Source of the DNA: an uncultured bacterium
GTDB taxonomy: Bacteria > Bacillota > Clostridia > Lachnospirales > Lachnospiraceae
Reading direction: 5' to 3'
Assembly: GCA_948467735.1 (NCBI GenBank)
Contig: CAOKFN010000006.1
Span: 53,884-117,883 of the forward strand
Length of the DNA stretch: 64,000 bases
Positions 42,785-52,499 of this stretch are shown one piece after another. Within the stretch, counting starts at the first letter, position 1, and each line of letters begins with the position of its first letter. The position numbers and the translations under genes are program-made. The notes under the pieces are model-generated. The model did no database searches. It was not told the origin of the DNA and was given only the letters and a program-made list of their open reading frames with translations.

Positions 42785-43907
42785 TTATTCCTCGGCCTTA
42801 TTCTTCATGTTAATCCATTTCAAATATCCGTTAATCAAGGCGTCCAGCCCGCCGTCTAACACCGCGTCCACATTTGCCGTCTCCACATCGGTCCTATGAT
42901 CCTTCACCATAGTATAGGGCTGCAGCACATAGGATCTGATCTGATTTCCCCAGCCTATCTCCTTCACTTCCCCCCGAATATCGGAAAGCTTCTCCACATT
43001 TGCCTCCTGCTTTAACAGGAATAATTTTGCTTTCAGCATCTGCATGGCCTTATCCTTATTCTGGAACTGGCTGCGCTCATTCTGGCACTGCACCACGGTT
43101 CCGGTAGGAATATGAGTAATGCGGATGGCGGATGAGGTCTTGTTGATATGCTGTCCTCCTGCGCCGCTGCTTCGGTAGGTATCAATGCGCAGATCCTTCT
43201 CGTCGATCTCCACATCCAAATCCTCCTCGATATCCGGCATCACATCCAGCGATACGAAGGAAGTCTGGCGCTTGCCCTGCGCGTTAAAGGGTGAAATCCT
43301 CACCAGCCTGTGTACGCCCTTTTCGGATTTCAGATAGCCGTAAGCATTGACGCCGTTGACCTGAAACGTCACCGACTTAATCCCCGCCTCGTCGCCGTCC
43401 AGATAATCCAGCACTTCCACGCCAAATCCCCGGCGCTCCGCCCATCTGGTGTACATCCGGTAAAGCATCCCGCACCAGTCGCAGCTCTCCGTGCCGCCCG
43501 CTCCGGCGTTCAGCTTCAGAATTGCATTATTCTTGTCATACTCGCCGGAAAGCAGGGTGCCGATGCGAAGCTCCTCAAATTCTCTCACAAATTCATCCAG
43601 TTCCCCGCGAATATCGGGAATCAGAGAATCGTCGTTCTCCTCATATCCCATTTCAATCAGAGTTAAAATATCCTCATACTGCCCGGAAAGTTTATTACAG
43701 CCCTCCACCACATCCTTCAGATTCTTCAGCTCTTTCATTTTGTTGTTGGAGCGGTCAGGGTCATCCCAGAAACCGGGCGCCTCCATCTCCATTTCCAGCT
43801 CTTCTATCCTCTTTGACTTATTCGCTAAGTCAAAGTGAATCCCTCACTTCCGCTAAAGGAGTTTCGTAAGATAAGATTTCTGTCTTCATCTGGTCTAATT
43901 CTACCAC
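42785..43907 (-). CDS. prfB: Peptide chain release factor 2, programmed +1 frameshift
   Basis: RF2 ends translation at UGA and UAA. The coding part has the anticodon-like SPF (VRISPFN) and the catalytic GGQ (SSGAGGQHINKT). The gene begins further upstream in another frame: a GTG at 43907 opens VELDQMKTEILSYETPLAEV, ending at an in-frame TGA (43830-43832) in CTT-TGA-C, preceded by a GAGGG stimulator. A +1 shift joins this to DLANKSKRIEELEME. The total is about 373 residues, the normal size. The shift is the family's autoregulation by RF2 level. It lies next to secA. Confidence 0.95.
43829..43835 (-). promoter_or_regulatory. RF2 programmed frameshift site
   Basis: Slippery CTTTGAC on the minus strand, with GAGGG a few bases upstream as the ribosome-binding stimulator. 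The TGA is read by RF2 or skipped by a +1 shift. Confidence 0.93.
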
Positions 43908-43953
43908 TTAACGTCACCTTCTTTCTAAAATTAAAAATCTAAATCTCTTCATT

Positions 43954-46521
43954 CTATGCCTTGCGCCCGCAGCACTGTTTATATTTTTTGCCGCTGCCGC
44001 AGGGGCACAAATCATTTGGATATACTTTTGCAGTACTGCGCTTTGAAGGGGTCTTCACGGAGGTATCGTCCTTATTGGTTCCCGTCACCTTCGCCACCTG
44101 CTCTCTCTCCACCTTCTGCTCCACCTTGATATGGAAAAGGAGGCGGACCGTTTCCTCTTTGATATTCTGGGTCATCTCATCAAACATGTCGTAACCGCTC
44201 ATCTTATATTCTACCAGCGGATCCTTCTGTCCGTAAGCCTGCAGCCCGATTCCCTGACGGAGCTGTTCCATATCGTCGATATGATCCATCCATTTCCTGT
44301 CGATTACTTTCAGCAGGATCACCCGCTCCAGCTCGCGGATTGCCTCCGCGTTGGGGAATTCCGTCTCCTTGCTCTCATAGAGCTTCACGGCTTCCTCCTT
44401 CAGCTGCTGCTTTAAGCTGTTTTTCTTAGGCTTCTGCACACGCTCCGCAGACAACGGCTCTAAGGGAATGGTGGGCAGAAGAAGGGTATTCAGCTCGTTA
44501 AAGTTCCACTCTTCCACCTCCGCGTCCTCGTTGATGCTGATATCCACGCAGTTCTCCACGATATCCGTAATCATCTTGTAAATGAAATCTCTCATGCTCT
44601 CGCCGTTCAGAACCCGGCGGCGCTCTTCATAGATGATTTCCCGCTGCTCGCTCATGACCTTATCATATTCCAGCAGATTTTTACGGATGCCGAAGTTATT
44701 ATTCTCGATTTTCTTCTGAGCGGATTCAATGGCATTTGTCAGCGCCTTATGCTCTATTTCCTGTCCCTCCGGCACGCCCATGGCGTTAAACATGCCAATC
44801 AGCCGCTCGGAACCAAAAAGCCGCATCAAATCGTCCTGAAGGGAGATATAAAACTTGGATTCGCCCGGGTCTCCCTGACGGCCGGAACGGCCTCTCAGCT
44901 GATTGTCAATTCGTCTGGATTCGTGGCGTTCCGTGCCGATAATCTTCAAACCGCCCGCCGCTCTTGACTCCTCGTCCAGCTTAATATCCGTACCGCGTCC
45001 CGCCATGTTGGTGGCGATGGTAATCGCACCGTGGATACCGGCATCCGCCACAATCTCCGCTTCCTGCTCATGAAATTTGGCGTTCAGCACCTTGTGCGCA
45101 AGCCCCCGTCTTGTGAGCATTCTGCTCAGCTCCTCGCTGGCCTCAATGGTAATGGTGCCCACCAGAACCGGCTGCCCCTTGGCATGGGCTTCCTCCACCG
45201 CCGTCACTATAGCGTTCAGCTTTTCCGCTTTCGTCTTATACACCGCATCCTGCCGGTCGATACGAATCACGGGTACATTGGTGGGTATCTCCACCACATC
45301 CATGCCGTAAATCTCACGGAATTCCTTCTCCTCCGTAAGCGCGGTACCTGTCATTCCGCATTTCTTCTCAAACAAATTAAAGAAATTCTGGAAGGTAATG
45401 GTGGCGAGGGTCTTGCTCTCCCGCTTCACCTTCACGCGCTCCTTCGCCTCTATGGCCTGATGGAGACCGTCGGAATAACGGCGTCCGGGCATAATACGCC
45501 CTGTAAATTCATCCACAATCAGCACCTGATCGTCTTTTACCACGTAGTCCTGATCCCTGAACATTAAATTATGAGCCCGCAGGGCAAGAATAATATTGTG
45601 CTGGATTTCCAGATTCTCCGGATCCGCATAATTCTGGATATGGAAAAAATCCTCCACCTTCTTCATGCCCGCCGCAGTCAGATTGACCACCTTATCCTTC
45701 TCATTTACGATAAAGTCCCCCGTCTCCTCCTGCACCACGCCCATAATGGCGTCCATTTTAGTCAGCTCCTGCATGTCCTCGCCCCTCTGCATACGGCGGG
45801 CCAGCAGATCGCACATCTCATACAGCGCCGTTGATTTGCCGCTCTGTCCGGAAATAATTAACGGCGTCCTCGCCTCATCGATCAGCACCGAGTCCACCTC
45901 GTCGATAATGCAGAAACGAAGCTCCCTCAGCACCAGCTGTTCCTTGTAAACCACCATATTGTCGCGCAGATAGTCAAAGCCAAGCTCATTGTTAGTCACA
46001 TAAGTAATGTCGCATTGATACGCCTTCTGGCGCTCCTCGGAGCTCATGCTGTTCAGAACCACCCCAACGGTAAGCCCCAAAAATTCATGCACCTGTCCCA
46101 TCCACTCCGCGTCGCGCTTTGCCAGATAATCATTGACCGTAACCACATGCACGCCCCTGCCCTCCAAGGCGTTTAGATACGCCGGAAGGATGGCGGTCTG
46201 GGTCTTGCCTTCTCCTGTCCGCATCTCGGCGATACGCCCTTGATGCAGGATAATGCCGCCGATAAGCTGTACGCGGTAATGCTCCGAATTCAAGACACGT
46301 CTGGCCGCTTCTCTGGCCGTGGCATATGCCTCCGGAAGAAGGTCGTCCAAGGTTTCGCCCTCGGAAAGCCTCTTTTTGTATTCCGCGGTTTTCCCCCGCA
46401 GTTCTTCGTCGGAAAGCGCCATCATATCGGAGCGCATCGACTCAATTTTATCCACAAGAGGCGCAATCCGTTTTAATTCCCTCTCGCTATGTGTTCCAAA
46501 TATTTTATCAATTACTTTCAC
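43954..46521 (-). CDS. secA: Preprotein translocase ATPase SecA
   Basis: 855 residues. It drives secretion through SecYEG. Visible: the opening KVIDKIFGTHSERELKRI, Walker A MRTGEGKTQ, VTVNDYLAKRDAEWM, DEVDSVLIDEARTPLIISG, TNMAGRGTDI and RGRSGRQGDPG, then the C-terminal zinc tail CPCGSGKKYKQCC. The start is GTG at 46521: an in-frame ATG at 46701 lies upstream of the predicted -10, so it would not be transcribed. It is followed by prfB, a common Firmicute pair. Confidence 0.97.
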   Translation of the reverse strand: MKVIDKIFGTHSERELKRIAPLVDKIESMRSDMMALSDEELRGKTAEYKKRLSEGETLDDLLPEAYATAREAARRVLNSEHYRVQLIGGIILHQGRIAEMRTGEGKTQTAILPAYLNALEGRGVHVVTVNDYLAKRDAEWMGQVHEFLGLTVGVVLNSMSSEERQKAYQCDITYVTNNELGFDYLRDNMVVYKEQLVLRELRFCIIDEVDSVLIDEARTPLIISGQSGKSTALYEMCDLLARRMQRGEDMQELTKMDAIMGVVQEETGDFIVNEKDKVVNLTAAGMKKVEDFFHIQNYADPENLEIQHNIILALRAHNLMFRDQDYVVKDDQVLIVDEFTGRIMPGRRYSDGLHQAIEAKERVKVKRESKTLATITFQNFFNLFEKKCGMTGTALTEEKEFREIYGMDVVEIPTNVPVIRIDRQDAVYKTKAEKLNAIVTAVEEAHAKGQPVLVGTITIEASEELSRMLTRRGLAHKVLNAKFHEQEAEIVADAGIHGAITIATNMAGRGTDIKLDEESRAAGGLKIIGTERHESRRIDNQLRGRSGRQGDPGESKFYISLQDDLMRLFGSERLIGMFNAMGVPEGQEIEHKALTNAIESAQKKIENNNFGIRKNLLEYDKVMSEQREIIYEERRRVLNGESMRDFIYKMITDIVENCVDISINEDAEVEEWNFNELNTLLLPTIPLEPLSAERVQKPKKNSLKQQLKEEAVKLYESKETEFPNAEAIRELERVILLKVIDRKWMDHIDDMEQLRQGIGLQAYGQKDPLVEYKMSGYDMFDEMTQNIKEETVRLLFHIKVEQKVEREQVAKVTGTNKDDTSVKTPSKRSTAKVYPNDLCPCGSGKKYKQCCGRKA

Positions 46522-46669
46522 GAATTTCCATACCTTTCCATGGTCTGTCTCTAAGCAGTCCGGATCCATATCCCGACTGTCGCCTGATATTCCGCATTCT
46601 TCGGCCAAAACAGTCCTCTGATTCCATTTTGACGGCTCCTGCCGGAGCGTAACCAAATACTTGTAGTCT

Positions 46670-46698
46670 ATTGTAACAGATTTGTCCGGCAGATTCAA
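46670..46698 (-). promoter_or_regulatory. secA promoter
   Basis: Minus strand: -35 TTGAAT, 17-bp spacer, -10 TACAAT. The leader of about 140 nt contains a small GCTCC/GGAGC hairpin. Confidence 0.6.
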
Positions 46699-46776
46699 CA
46701 CCCATATTCCATATAGTGCTGAACTTTTTATAAAAAACTGCTGTTTGTGGAGAAAACCAGATAAACGGCGCCCCGG

Positions 46777-47370
46777 TCACTCCCCATGGGAATCCCGGAT
46801 AATCCTGACATGAAACCGTATATATTTCACCAGACTAAAAAGCATAAACGCCGCCATTATAAAAATCACGGCGCCGACGGCCCCCGCAGGCAGATTGGGG
46901 AATATCAGCAGTACAAACAATCCCGCATCCAACACTATGGTACATACCTTCCCATACCACTGCGCTCCGTTCCATACCCGCTTCTTTTTCTTCAGGTACA
47001 GCCCCATAAGCATCATATATCCTTCTTTCAGCAGAAATATTACCGCCAGAATTCCCATCAGAGGATGGCGGATCGCCGCCGCCAGCATCAAGGCTCCCTG
47101 TGTCAGCTTATCCGCCGCCGGGTCCAGCGCTTTTCCAAAGTCCGTCACCATATTGAATCTTCTGGCAATCCTGCCGTCCAGACAATCCGTCAGCATTGAT
47201 ACTGCAAGAACCGCAAACGCCGTCATATATGCCTTCAGGGAATCGGCCCTCGTATACAGCACCAGAAATACCGGAAGCATCAATATCCTGAAATATCCCA
47301 TTAAATTCGGTATGCTGAAATATTCTTTCACCCAATGTTTCTTCATTTTCTTATCGTTCTTACCCTTCAT
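46777..47370 (-). CDS. pgsA: CDP-alcohol phosphatidyltransferase (PgsA-like)
   Basis: 197 residues with about five membrane helices. The CDP-alcohol motif is complete: DGRIARRFNMVTDFGKALDP with the last Asp in AADK. It opens with FSIPNLMGYFRI, as in phosphatidylglycerophosphate synthases. It makes a phospholipid precursor in the membrane, most likely PG-phosphate; a cardiolipin-type or other alcohol cannot be excluded. It lies upstream of secA on the same strand. Confidence 0.85.
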   Translation of the reverse strand: MKGKNDKKMKKHWVKEYFSIPNLMGYFRILMLPVFLVLYTRADSLKAYMTAFAVLAVSMLTDCLDGRIARRFNMVTDFGKALDPAADKLTQGALMLAAAIRHPLMGILAVIFLLKEGYMMLMGLYLKKKKRVWNGAQWYGKVCTIVLDAGLFVLLIFPNLPAGAVGAVIFIMAAFMLFSLVKYIRFHVRIIRDSHGE

Positions 47371-47474
47371 GTCTCATTCTCACAAACCCATTCATGTCGC
47401 GGCATATGCATCGTTTCATACGGTTATTATAATAAATTCTTTCTTTAAAATCAAGGTTTCGGAATGTCCCCCAA

Positions 47475-47503
47475 TTGTATTTTCACAAAAGATGTGTTAT
47501 AGT
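47475..47503 (+). promoter_or_regulatory. Pectinesterase promoter
   Basis: -35 TTGTAT, 17-bp spacer, -10 TATAGT, 57 bp before the start codon. Confidence 0.6.
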
Positions 47504-47559
47504 GAAAAAAGTTAATATTTCCTTCAAATTATTTCCAATATCACAAGCGAGGTATCATT

Positions 47560-48603
47560 ATGAGCCAGACAGCAATTCATCTCTATGTAAACATGCCAGA
47601 ACACTCCCCTAATTTCCGGACCATCGGGGAGGCGCTGGAAAGCATCCCTTACCCTGCGGTCGAAAAGACCTTTCCCGCGCCGGAGCTTGACTTGGAGCCC
47701 GTAATCGTCCATATCGGGAAAGGCGTCTATCGGGAGAAGCTGGTAGTCACCCGCCCCAATCTGACCCTGCTGGGGGAAGGGGAACTGCGGGAGGATGTGG
47801 TTTTAGTCTATGGGGACGGCGCGGCGGACGTCATGCCCGAGGGAGACAAGCGCGGCACTTTCCGCACGGCTTCCGTGCGCATTGACACCCACGATTTCAC
47901 CGCCAGACACCTGACCATCCAAAACGACGCCGGATACGGCGCGGAAGTAGGACAGGCTCTCGCCCTCTACGTGGACGGAGATCGGAATTATTTTGAGGAC
48001 TGCGCACTGCTGGGACATCAGGACACCCTGTTTACCGCGCCTCTCCCCGAAGTTGAAATGCAGGCCGGAGGTTTTAAGGGCCCCGGTGAATTCAAGCCCC
48101 GCACCATGGGACGGCAGTGCTACCGGGACTGCTATATCAGCGGTGATGTGGACTTTATTTTCGGCAGCGCCATCGCTTACTTTGAGAACTGCGTTATTTT
48201 CTCCGAAATGCGGGAAGACAAGAAAGCGGCGGCGGACGCAGGCGAGCGTGTCAACTGCGGCTATGTGACCGCGGCTTCCACCCCCCAGTCACAGCCTTTC
48301 GGATATGTTTTCCACAACTGTAAGCTGGAAAGCAGCTGTCCTCCCGATTCCGTCTGTCTGGGACGTCCTTGGCGGGAATATGCAAAGACAGTATTCCTGC
48401 GCTGTGAAATGGGTGCGCATATTCATCCCGAAGGCTGGAACGACTGGAAAAAGCCTCACGGCCATTTCTATTATGGAGAATATGAGTCCTACGGCCCCGG
48501 AGCAAATCCGGAGGCAAGAGCCGATTTTTCCTGTCAGCTCACCGAAGAGGAAGCGGCGAAATATACGCCGGAAAATGTACTGCAGGGCTGGAACCCCATG
48601 TAA
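47560..48603 (+). CDS. Pectinesterase (CE8), probably intracellular
   Basis: 347 residues. Right-handed beta-helix pectin methylesterase with catalytic motifs GHQDTLF, DVDFIFGSA and LGRPWREYAKT. It removes methyl groups from homogalacturonan. No signal peptide, so it should act on imported oligogalacturonides. The GH28 and GH105-like genes at 60-63 kb are likely partners. It stands alone with its own promoter. Just past the stop CCCCATG/CATGGGG form a short hairpin before CTTTTCCC. Confidence 0.93.
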   Translation: MSQTAIHLYVNMPEHSPNFRTIGEALESIPYPAVEKTFPAPELDLEPVIVHIGKGVYREKLVVTRPNLTLLGEGELREDVVLVYGDGAADVMPEGDKRGTFRTASVRIDTHDFTARHLTIQNDAGYGAEVGQALALYVDGDRNYFEDCALLGHQDTLFTAPLPEVEMQAGGFKGPGEFKPRTMGRQCYRDCYISGDVDFIFGSAIAYFENCVIFSEMREDKKAAADAGERVNCGYVTAASTPQSQPFGYVFHNCKLESSCPPDSVCLGRPWREYAKTVFLRCEMGAHIHPEGWNDWKKPHGHFYYGEYESYGPGANPEARADFSCQLTEEEAAKYTPENVLQGWNPM

Positions 48604-48653
48604 TCCATGGGGCCGGCCTTTTCCCATTCTTTTTGTCTATGCCTTCCTGACCT

Positions 48654-50903
48654 TTACCGTTTCTCCGCCGCCTCCGCAAACCTGCGGATATATTTCATAG
48701 GCAGGCATCCCTTTGGAAAATACCCCTCCCTTACCTTTCCCTGTCTGTCAATCACTTGTATATTGACATACTGCCTTCGGAGTGCGCTGTTGGTATTATC
48801 TTTCGCATAATTGATATAGGGCAAAATCTCTTCTATTTCCCCCGGATCGACAATTTCCACCACGAGAGTCCCATTATAATCCATATCCTCCGCCGCCCCA
48901 TATCCATTGTACACATAATAATCCGTTTCCGATGTCAGCGTCTGTAAACTCCCCGCTCCATCTTCCTGACGGTTCTCCTCCCCGCTCTCTTTCACTCCAT
49001 ATTCCTTCATGGCCTTGGAAACGATCTCCTCCGCCGTCTCCTTCCCATTTTGGTCAGAATGCATCCCCAGCCTGACGGAACTGATTTCCGAAGCCTCCCA
49101 CTCCCTCACCCATTCTCCGTTTCCGGCCTGCTCCAAAGCCTCTATGGTATGTTCCATAAACGAATAAATCCCTAGAGCATAGACATTTTGATGACCGCTT
49201 CTCTGTTTTTCTCCCCACAGCCGTACCTCCGCCAAAAGTTTTCCCTCGCCCGATAATAATTCCTCCACATGTTCCAATACATCTTGATTATACGCCACAG
49301 CAAGCGCCGCCGCGGCCTGAGCATTTTCCACGGAGAACTTTTGTCCGTCTCTAAAAAGAGCAAACCGATACAATTCAGGCATACTTTCCTCACTGATCAG
49401 ATAACTGCATTCCAGATACTCCCGGCTTGTGAACAAAGGCCAAAGCAATTCCTTATCCGCCGGCACAAAATAACTTCGGTAATAGCTTCCGCCGTTTTTC
49501 AGCGTCACCTTTGTATCCACCTTCTCATAATTTATGCTTCCTGCGTCCTCCCTGTTTTCTACAATCCATGCTTTCATATTTGCTGCGCGCTCCAGAAAAG
49601 CATATATGGCCTCCTCATCTTGAAATTTCATACGTTCCAAGGCCTGTTCCGAAGCGTTCATATAAGAGGCTTGGCGATTGGAAAACTGCTGGTCATATAC
49701 CGCCACATGCGCTATTTCCTCCTTTGGAGGCAGATAAATGTCATAGCCAAACCAGTCGCCGGAAAAGGCGAAACATAACAGAAGCGTTATGACCACGGTT
49801 TGGGCCATCTGAATTTTATGGGCAAAAAATGCTCCAAACTCCATGTGAAAAACCACATTCAATACCCCAAACACAAACACCGAAACCAAAACGGCTCCAA
49901 AAGACTTCCAGAGCGCCCCCGTGAGGCCCCCCATATTATCTGTGAGCATGATAAAAATCATCCACCCGCCCATGCCCGCCGCCGCGCTGGGAATCATTCT
50001 CAGGACGGCCGTCACCGCCTTATTCCTGATTCCCTGCTCCGCAAGCTCGGAAGCCCTTTTCCGATACAAAATCCATCCGCACATTCCAAGCAGCGCCGAC
50101 GTCAAAAAATAACAAAAAAGCACCGCCCAGAATTCCCCTGTTCCCCCCGTATCCGCCGCCCTGACAATCAGACTGCACGCGGAAAGAAACGGCGACGAAT
50201 ATATCATCACGTCTCCCAATAACGCTCTGTTATAAAAGGTACACAAATAATACCGCATAAAAATAATCCAAATTCCATAAACACTGCAGACCCCGAACCC
50301 TAACAAAAGAAGATTGACAAACGTATTCAATACATTGCCGCTCATCATCACGGCGATTAATACCAAATGATATACCATCAAAAAAATCGTCAGCAGAACC
50401 AAAATATTCCGCCCCGCCAATCCGCATATTTTTATCATGATTCCCATGCCGCTCAGCCTGCCCACATATCCGCCCGCCAAAAATAGTGTCAGCAGAATAC
50501 ACAGCAAAAAGGGCAGCAGCCATATTAGAATTCCGTCCACATAGCAGACGCCGTATAACATGCTTCGCTTTATGGGAAGGCTGTGATAGGTATCCACCTT
50601 ATTCTTATGAAATACATATCGAAAACCCAATAATCCCATTACCAATCCTGCGGTTATGGCAATAAATCCGCCCACGGCAAGCAGATACTCCGATAAAAAT
50701 TCAATGGCAAAATTTAACTCCCTTCCAATCTCCACCTCGCTGTAATAATACATTTTCTCCATATCGGCCTGCATATTGCTTCTCATAACCAGCCACGGCA
50801 TCGGCAGCGCCAGAAAACATATCAGGCCAAACAACGCGAAAATCCAGATCTTATGCCTCAAATCCTCCTTCATGGCATTAAAGAATAAGCGTCTTGATGT
50901 CAT
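48654..50903 (-). CDS. Large ABC-2-type permease with extracytoplasmic domain
   Basis: 749 residues. About ten membrane helices (up to about 385) are followed by an outside domain of roughly 360 residues, with features such as YYVYNGYGAAED and GTLVVEIVDPGEIEEILPYI. This is the layout of Clostridial permeases paired with YtrB-like ATPases. GGAGG is 9 nt before the ATG; it overlaps the ATPase gene by 26 bp, so the two are coupled. It is the last gene of the second GntR/ABC operon. Confidence 0.82.
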   Translation of the reverse strand: MTSRRLFFNAMKEDLRHKIWIFALFGLICFLALPMPWLVMRSNMQADMEKMYYYSEVEIGRELNFAIEFLSEYLLAVGGFIAITAGLVMGLLGFRYVFHKNKVDTYHSLPIKRSMLYGVCYVDGILIWLLPFLLCILLTLFLAGGYVGRLSGMGIMIKICGLAGRNILVLLTIFLMVYHLVLIAVMMSGNVLNTFVNLLLLGFGVCSVYGIWIIFMRYYLCTFYNRALLGDVMIYSSPFLSACSLIVRAADTGGTGEFWAVLFCYFLTSALLGMCGWILYRKRASELAEQGIRNKAVTAVLRMIPSAAAGMGGWMIFIMLTDNMGGLTGALWKSFGAVLVSVFVFGVLNVVFHMEFGAFFAHKIQMAQTVVITLLLCFAFSGDWFGYDIYLPPKEEIAHVAVYDQQFSNRQASYMNASEQALERMKFQDEEAIYAFLERAANMKAWIVENREDAGSINYEKVDTKVTLKNGGSYYRSYFVPADKELLWPLFTSREYLECSYLISEESMPELYRFALFRDGQKFSVENAQAAAALAVAYNQDVLEHVEELLSGEGKLLAEVRLWGEKQRSGHQNVYALGIYSFMEHTIEALEQAGNGEWVREWEASEISSVRLGMHSDQNGKETAEEIVSKAMKEYGVKESGEENRQEDGAGSLQTLTSETDYYVYNGYGAAEDMDYNGTLVVEIVDPGEIEEILPYINYAKDNTNSALRRQYVNIQVIDRQGKVREGYFPKGCLPMKYIRRFAEAAEKR

Positions 50904-51780
50904 AGCCTTTTACCTCCGTTTCACTGATAAAAATTTCCTCCAGAGAAAGGGGCAGCAGTTCATAAAAGATAAGCCCCAGCTGTTCCATACAGCCTTCCAC
51001 TTCCTCCCGTATCCCTCTAACCGTAACAGTGTAAAGCGCCCCCCGGTTATCCATTGTCACCACATCCAGCTTCTCCTTGAGACGCGACAGCTGCGCTTCT
51101 TCTTTGAAAATGCACTGTATCTTGTGAAGGTTCAGCTTCATCTCATCCAAATCCTTCTCAAAAAGAATGCCTCCTCTATGGAGCAGTCCCACATACTCGC
51201 AGATGTCTTCCAATTCCCTCAGATTGTGGGAAGCAATCACGGGCGTCAGCCCCCGCTCCTCTATCTCTCTGATAAAAAGCGCTTTTACCGCCTGCCGCAT
51301 CACCGGGTCCAAGCCGTCAAAGGTTTCGTCACAGAGCAGGTATTTTGTATTCGCGCAGATACCGCAGATGACCGAAAGCTGCTTTTTCATCCCCTTGGAA
51401 AAGGTATTAATCCTGCGGCCGCATTCCAGTCCGAACTTATCCATCAGCTCCATCCATTTCTCCGTGTCAAAGCCGGGATAGTATGCGCGATATAAATGAA
51501 GCATATCCTTGGGCGTGCCGCTCTTGAAGAAATATTGGTCGTCGGAAATATAAAAAATTTTCGCTTTTGCCTCCGGATTGTCATAGACCAAATCCCCGTC
51601 CACGGTAATGCTTCCCTCGTCGGGCCGAAATACGCCGCAGAGCAGCCGCATCAGAGTAGACTTTCCGGCGCCGTTTGTTCCGATGAGGCCAAATACATGC
51701 CCCTCTCCGATTGTGGCGCTGATATTGTCAATGGCCTTCACTGTGTCAAAACTTTTGCTCACCTTCCGAAACTCAATCAT
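50878..51780 (-). CDS. ABC transporter ATP-binding protein (YtrB-like)
   Basis: 300 residues. Walker A GTNGAGKS (about 34-41), signature FSKGMKKQLS, Walker B with catalytic Glu in YLLCDETFDGLDP, and a switch His in VIASHNLREL. About 75 C-terminal residues beyond the ATPase core form an accessory domain. GGAGG lies 6 nt before the ATG, and the gene overlaps the GntR gene by 8 bp. Confidence 0.93.
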   Translation of the reverse strand: MIEFRKVSKSFDTVKAIDNISATIGEGHVFGLIGTNGAGKSTLMRLLCGVFRPDEGSITVDGDLVYDNPEAKAKIFYISDDQYFFKSGTPKDMLHLYRAYYPGFDTEKWMELMDKFGLECGRRINTFSKGMKKQLSVICGICANTKYLLCDETFDGLDPVMRQAVKALFIREIEERGLTPVIASHNLRELEDICEYVGLLHRGGILFEKDLDEMKLNLHKIQCIFKEEAQLSRLKEKLDVVTMDNRGALYTVTVRGIREEVEGCMEQLGLIFYELLPLSLEEIFISETEVKGYDIKTLIL

Positions 51781-52147
51781 GACGCGCCTCCTCGTATATC
51801 TCGTTCAGGCATTCCTCAAGCCGCTCCATGGCAAGTCCGGCTTCCTTCGCCTGCCTTGTAATATTCTGCCACTCTTTCAGCAGCTTGCTCTGCTTATTTT
51901 CCCGCCATTCATTCTCCGCCGTCACAAAACTGCCCCTGCCGGATACCGTATACAGATAACCGTCCTGCTCCAGCTGGGCATAAGCACGCTGAACGGTATT
52001 GGGATTCACGGACAATTCCACGGCAAGGCTCCGGACACTGGGCATTTTGGTAAGAGGCTCCAGTCCGCCGCTGATAATCAGCCGTTCCAGCTTTTCCACC
52101 ACCTGTTCATAGATAGGACGTTTGTCCCGATAATCTAACAGAATCAT
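51773..52147 (-). CDS. GntR-family regulator, YtrA subfamily (second copy)
   Basis: 124 residues from MILLDYRDKRPIYEQVV; AAGG lies 8 nt upstream. Winged helix-turn-helix MPSVRSLAVELSVNPNTVQ followed by a helical C-terminus. It controls an ABC-2 operon and probably itself. The start at 52147 was preferred to an earlier frame that runs into the repeat element upstream. Its operator core matches that of the GntR gene at 13.7 kb. Confidence 0.92.
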   Translation of the reverse strand: MILLDYRDKRPIYEQVVEKLERLIISGGLEPLTKMPSVRSLAVELSVNPNTVQRAYAQLEQDGYLYTVSGRGSFVTAENEWRENKQSKLLKEWQNITRQAKEAGLAMERLEECLNEIYEEARHD

Positions 52148-52161
52148 GGCTGTTTCCTTTC

Positions 52162-52398
52162 TATTCCAGTACCGCATCAAGCCTCCCAATCCCATATTCG
52201 GCGAAGAAATTTCTGTCAACAGACCGACAGAAACTTCTTCGGGCATTGTACGGCTTGATGCTGTTTTTATTCCTGTACCGCATCAAGCCTCCCAATCCCA
52301 TATTCGGCGAAAAATTTTCTGTCAGCAGAACGACAGAAATTTCTTCGGGCTTTGGCCGGATTGATGCTGTTATTATTCCAGTTCCGCATCAAGCGCTG
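52162..52398. repeat. Tandem 106-bp palindromic units in the GntR leader
   Basis: Two full units (52162-52267, 52268-52373) and about 25 bp of a third. In each unit the outer arms GCATCAAGCC / GGCTTGATGC and inner arms GAAGAAATTTCTGTC / GACAGAAACTTCTTC pair (one or two mismatches), making one long hairpin. They lie inside the transcribed leader of the GntR/ABC operon, ending next to its ribosome site. Read on the minus strand each unit also encodes FFAEYGIGRLDAV followed by a stop. Confidence 0.85.
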
Positions 52399-52407
52399 CA
52401 TAAAAAA

Positions 52408-52446
52408 TGCTATAAGCGTATTAATTATCTTAATACACTTATAGCA
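52408..52446. promoter_or_regulatory. GntR operator of the second ABC operon
   Basis: A long palindrome: TGCTATAAG-C-GTATTA-N7-TAATAC-A-CTTATAGCA. The core GTATTA/TAATAC matches the operators at 14140-14196. It overlaps the -10. A T-run on the minus side makes a terminator possible too, but the promoter overlap favours an operator. Confidence 0.7.
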
Positions 52447-52466
52447 TTTTAAGGTATTATTGTCAA
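52438..52466 (-). promoter_or_regulatory. Promoter of the second GntR/ABC operon
   Basis: Minus strand: -35 TTGACA, 17-bp spacer, -10 TATAAG. The leader to the GntR start is about 285 nt and holds the palindromic units. Confidence 0.75.
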
Positions 52467-52499
52467 GCAGAATATGGAAAATGCTGCCGCCGGATAAAA

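Noticed and set aside
46508..46780. A 90-codon frame upstream of secA
   Set aside because: It overlaps the secA promoter and has no ribosome site or recognisable domain.
52408..52446. Terminator for the Nudix gene
   Set aside because: The palindrome overlaps a near-consensus promoter -10 and matches the other GntR operator core, so an operator is the better reading, though a double role remains possible.
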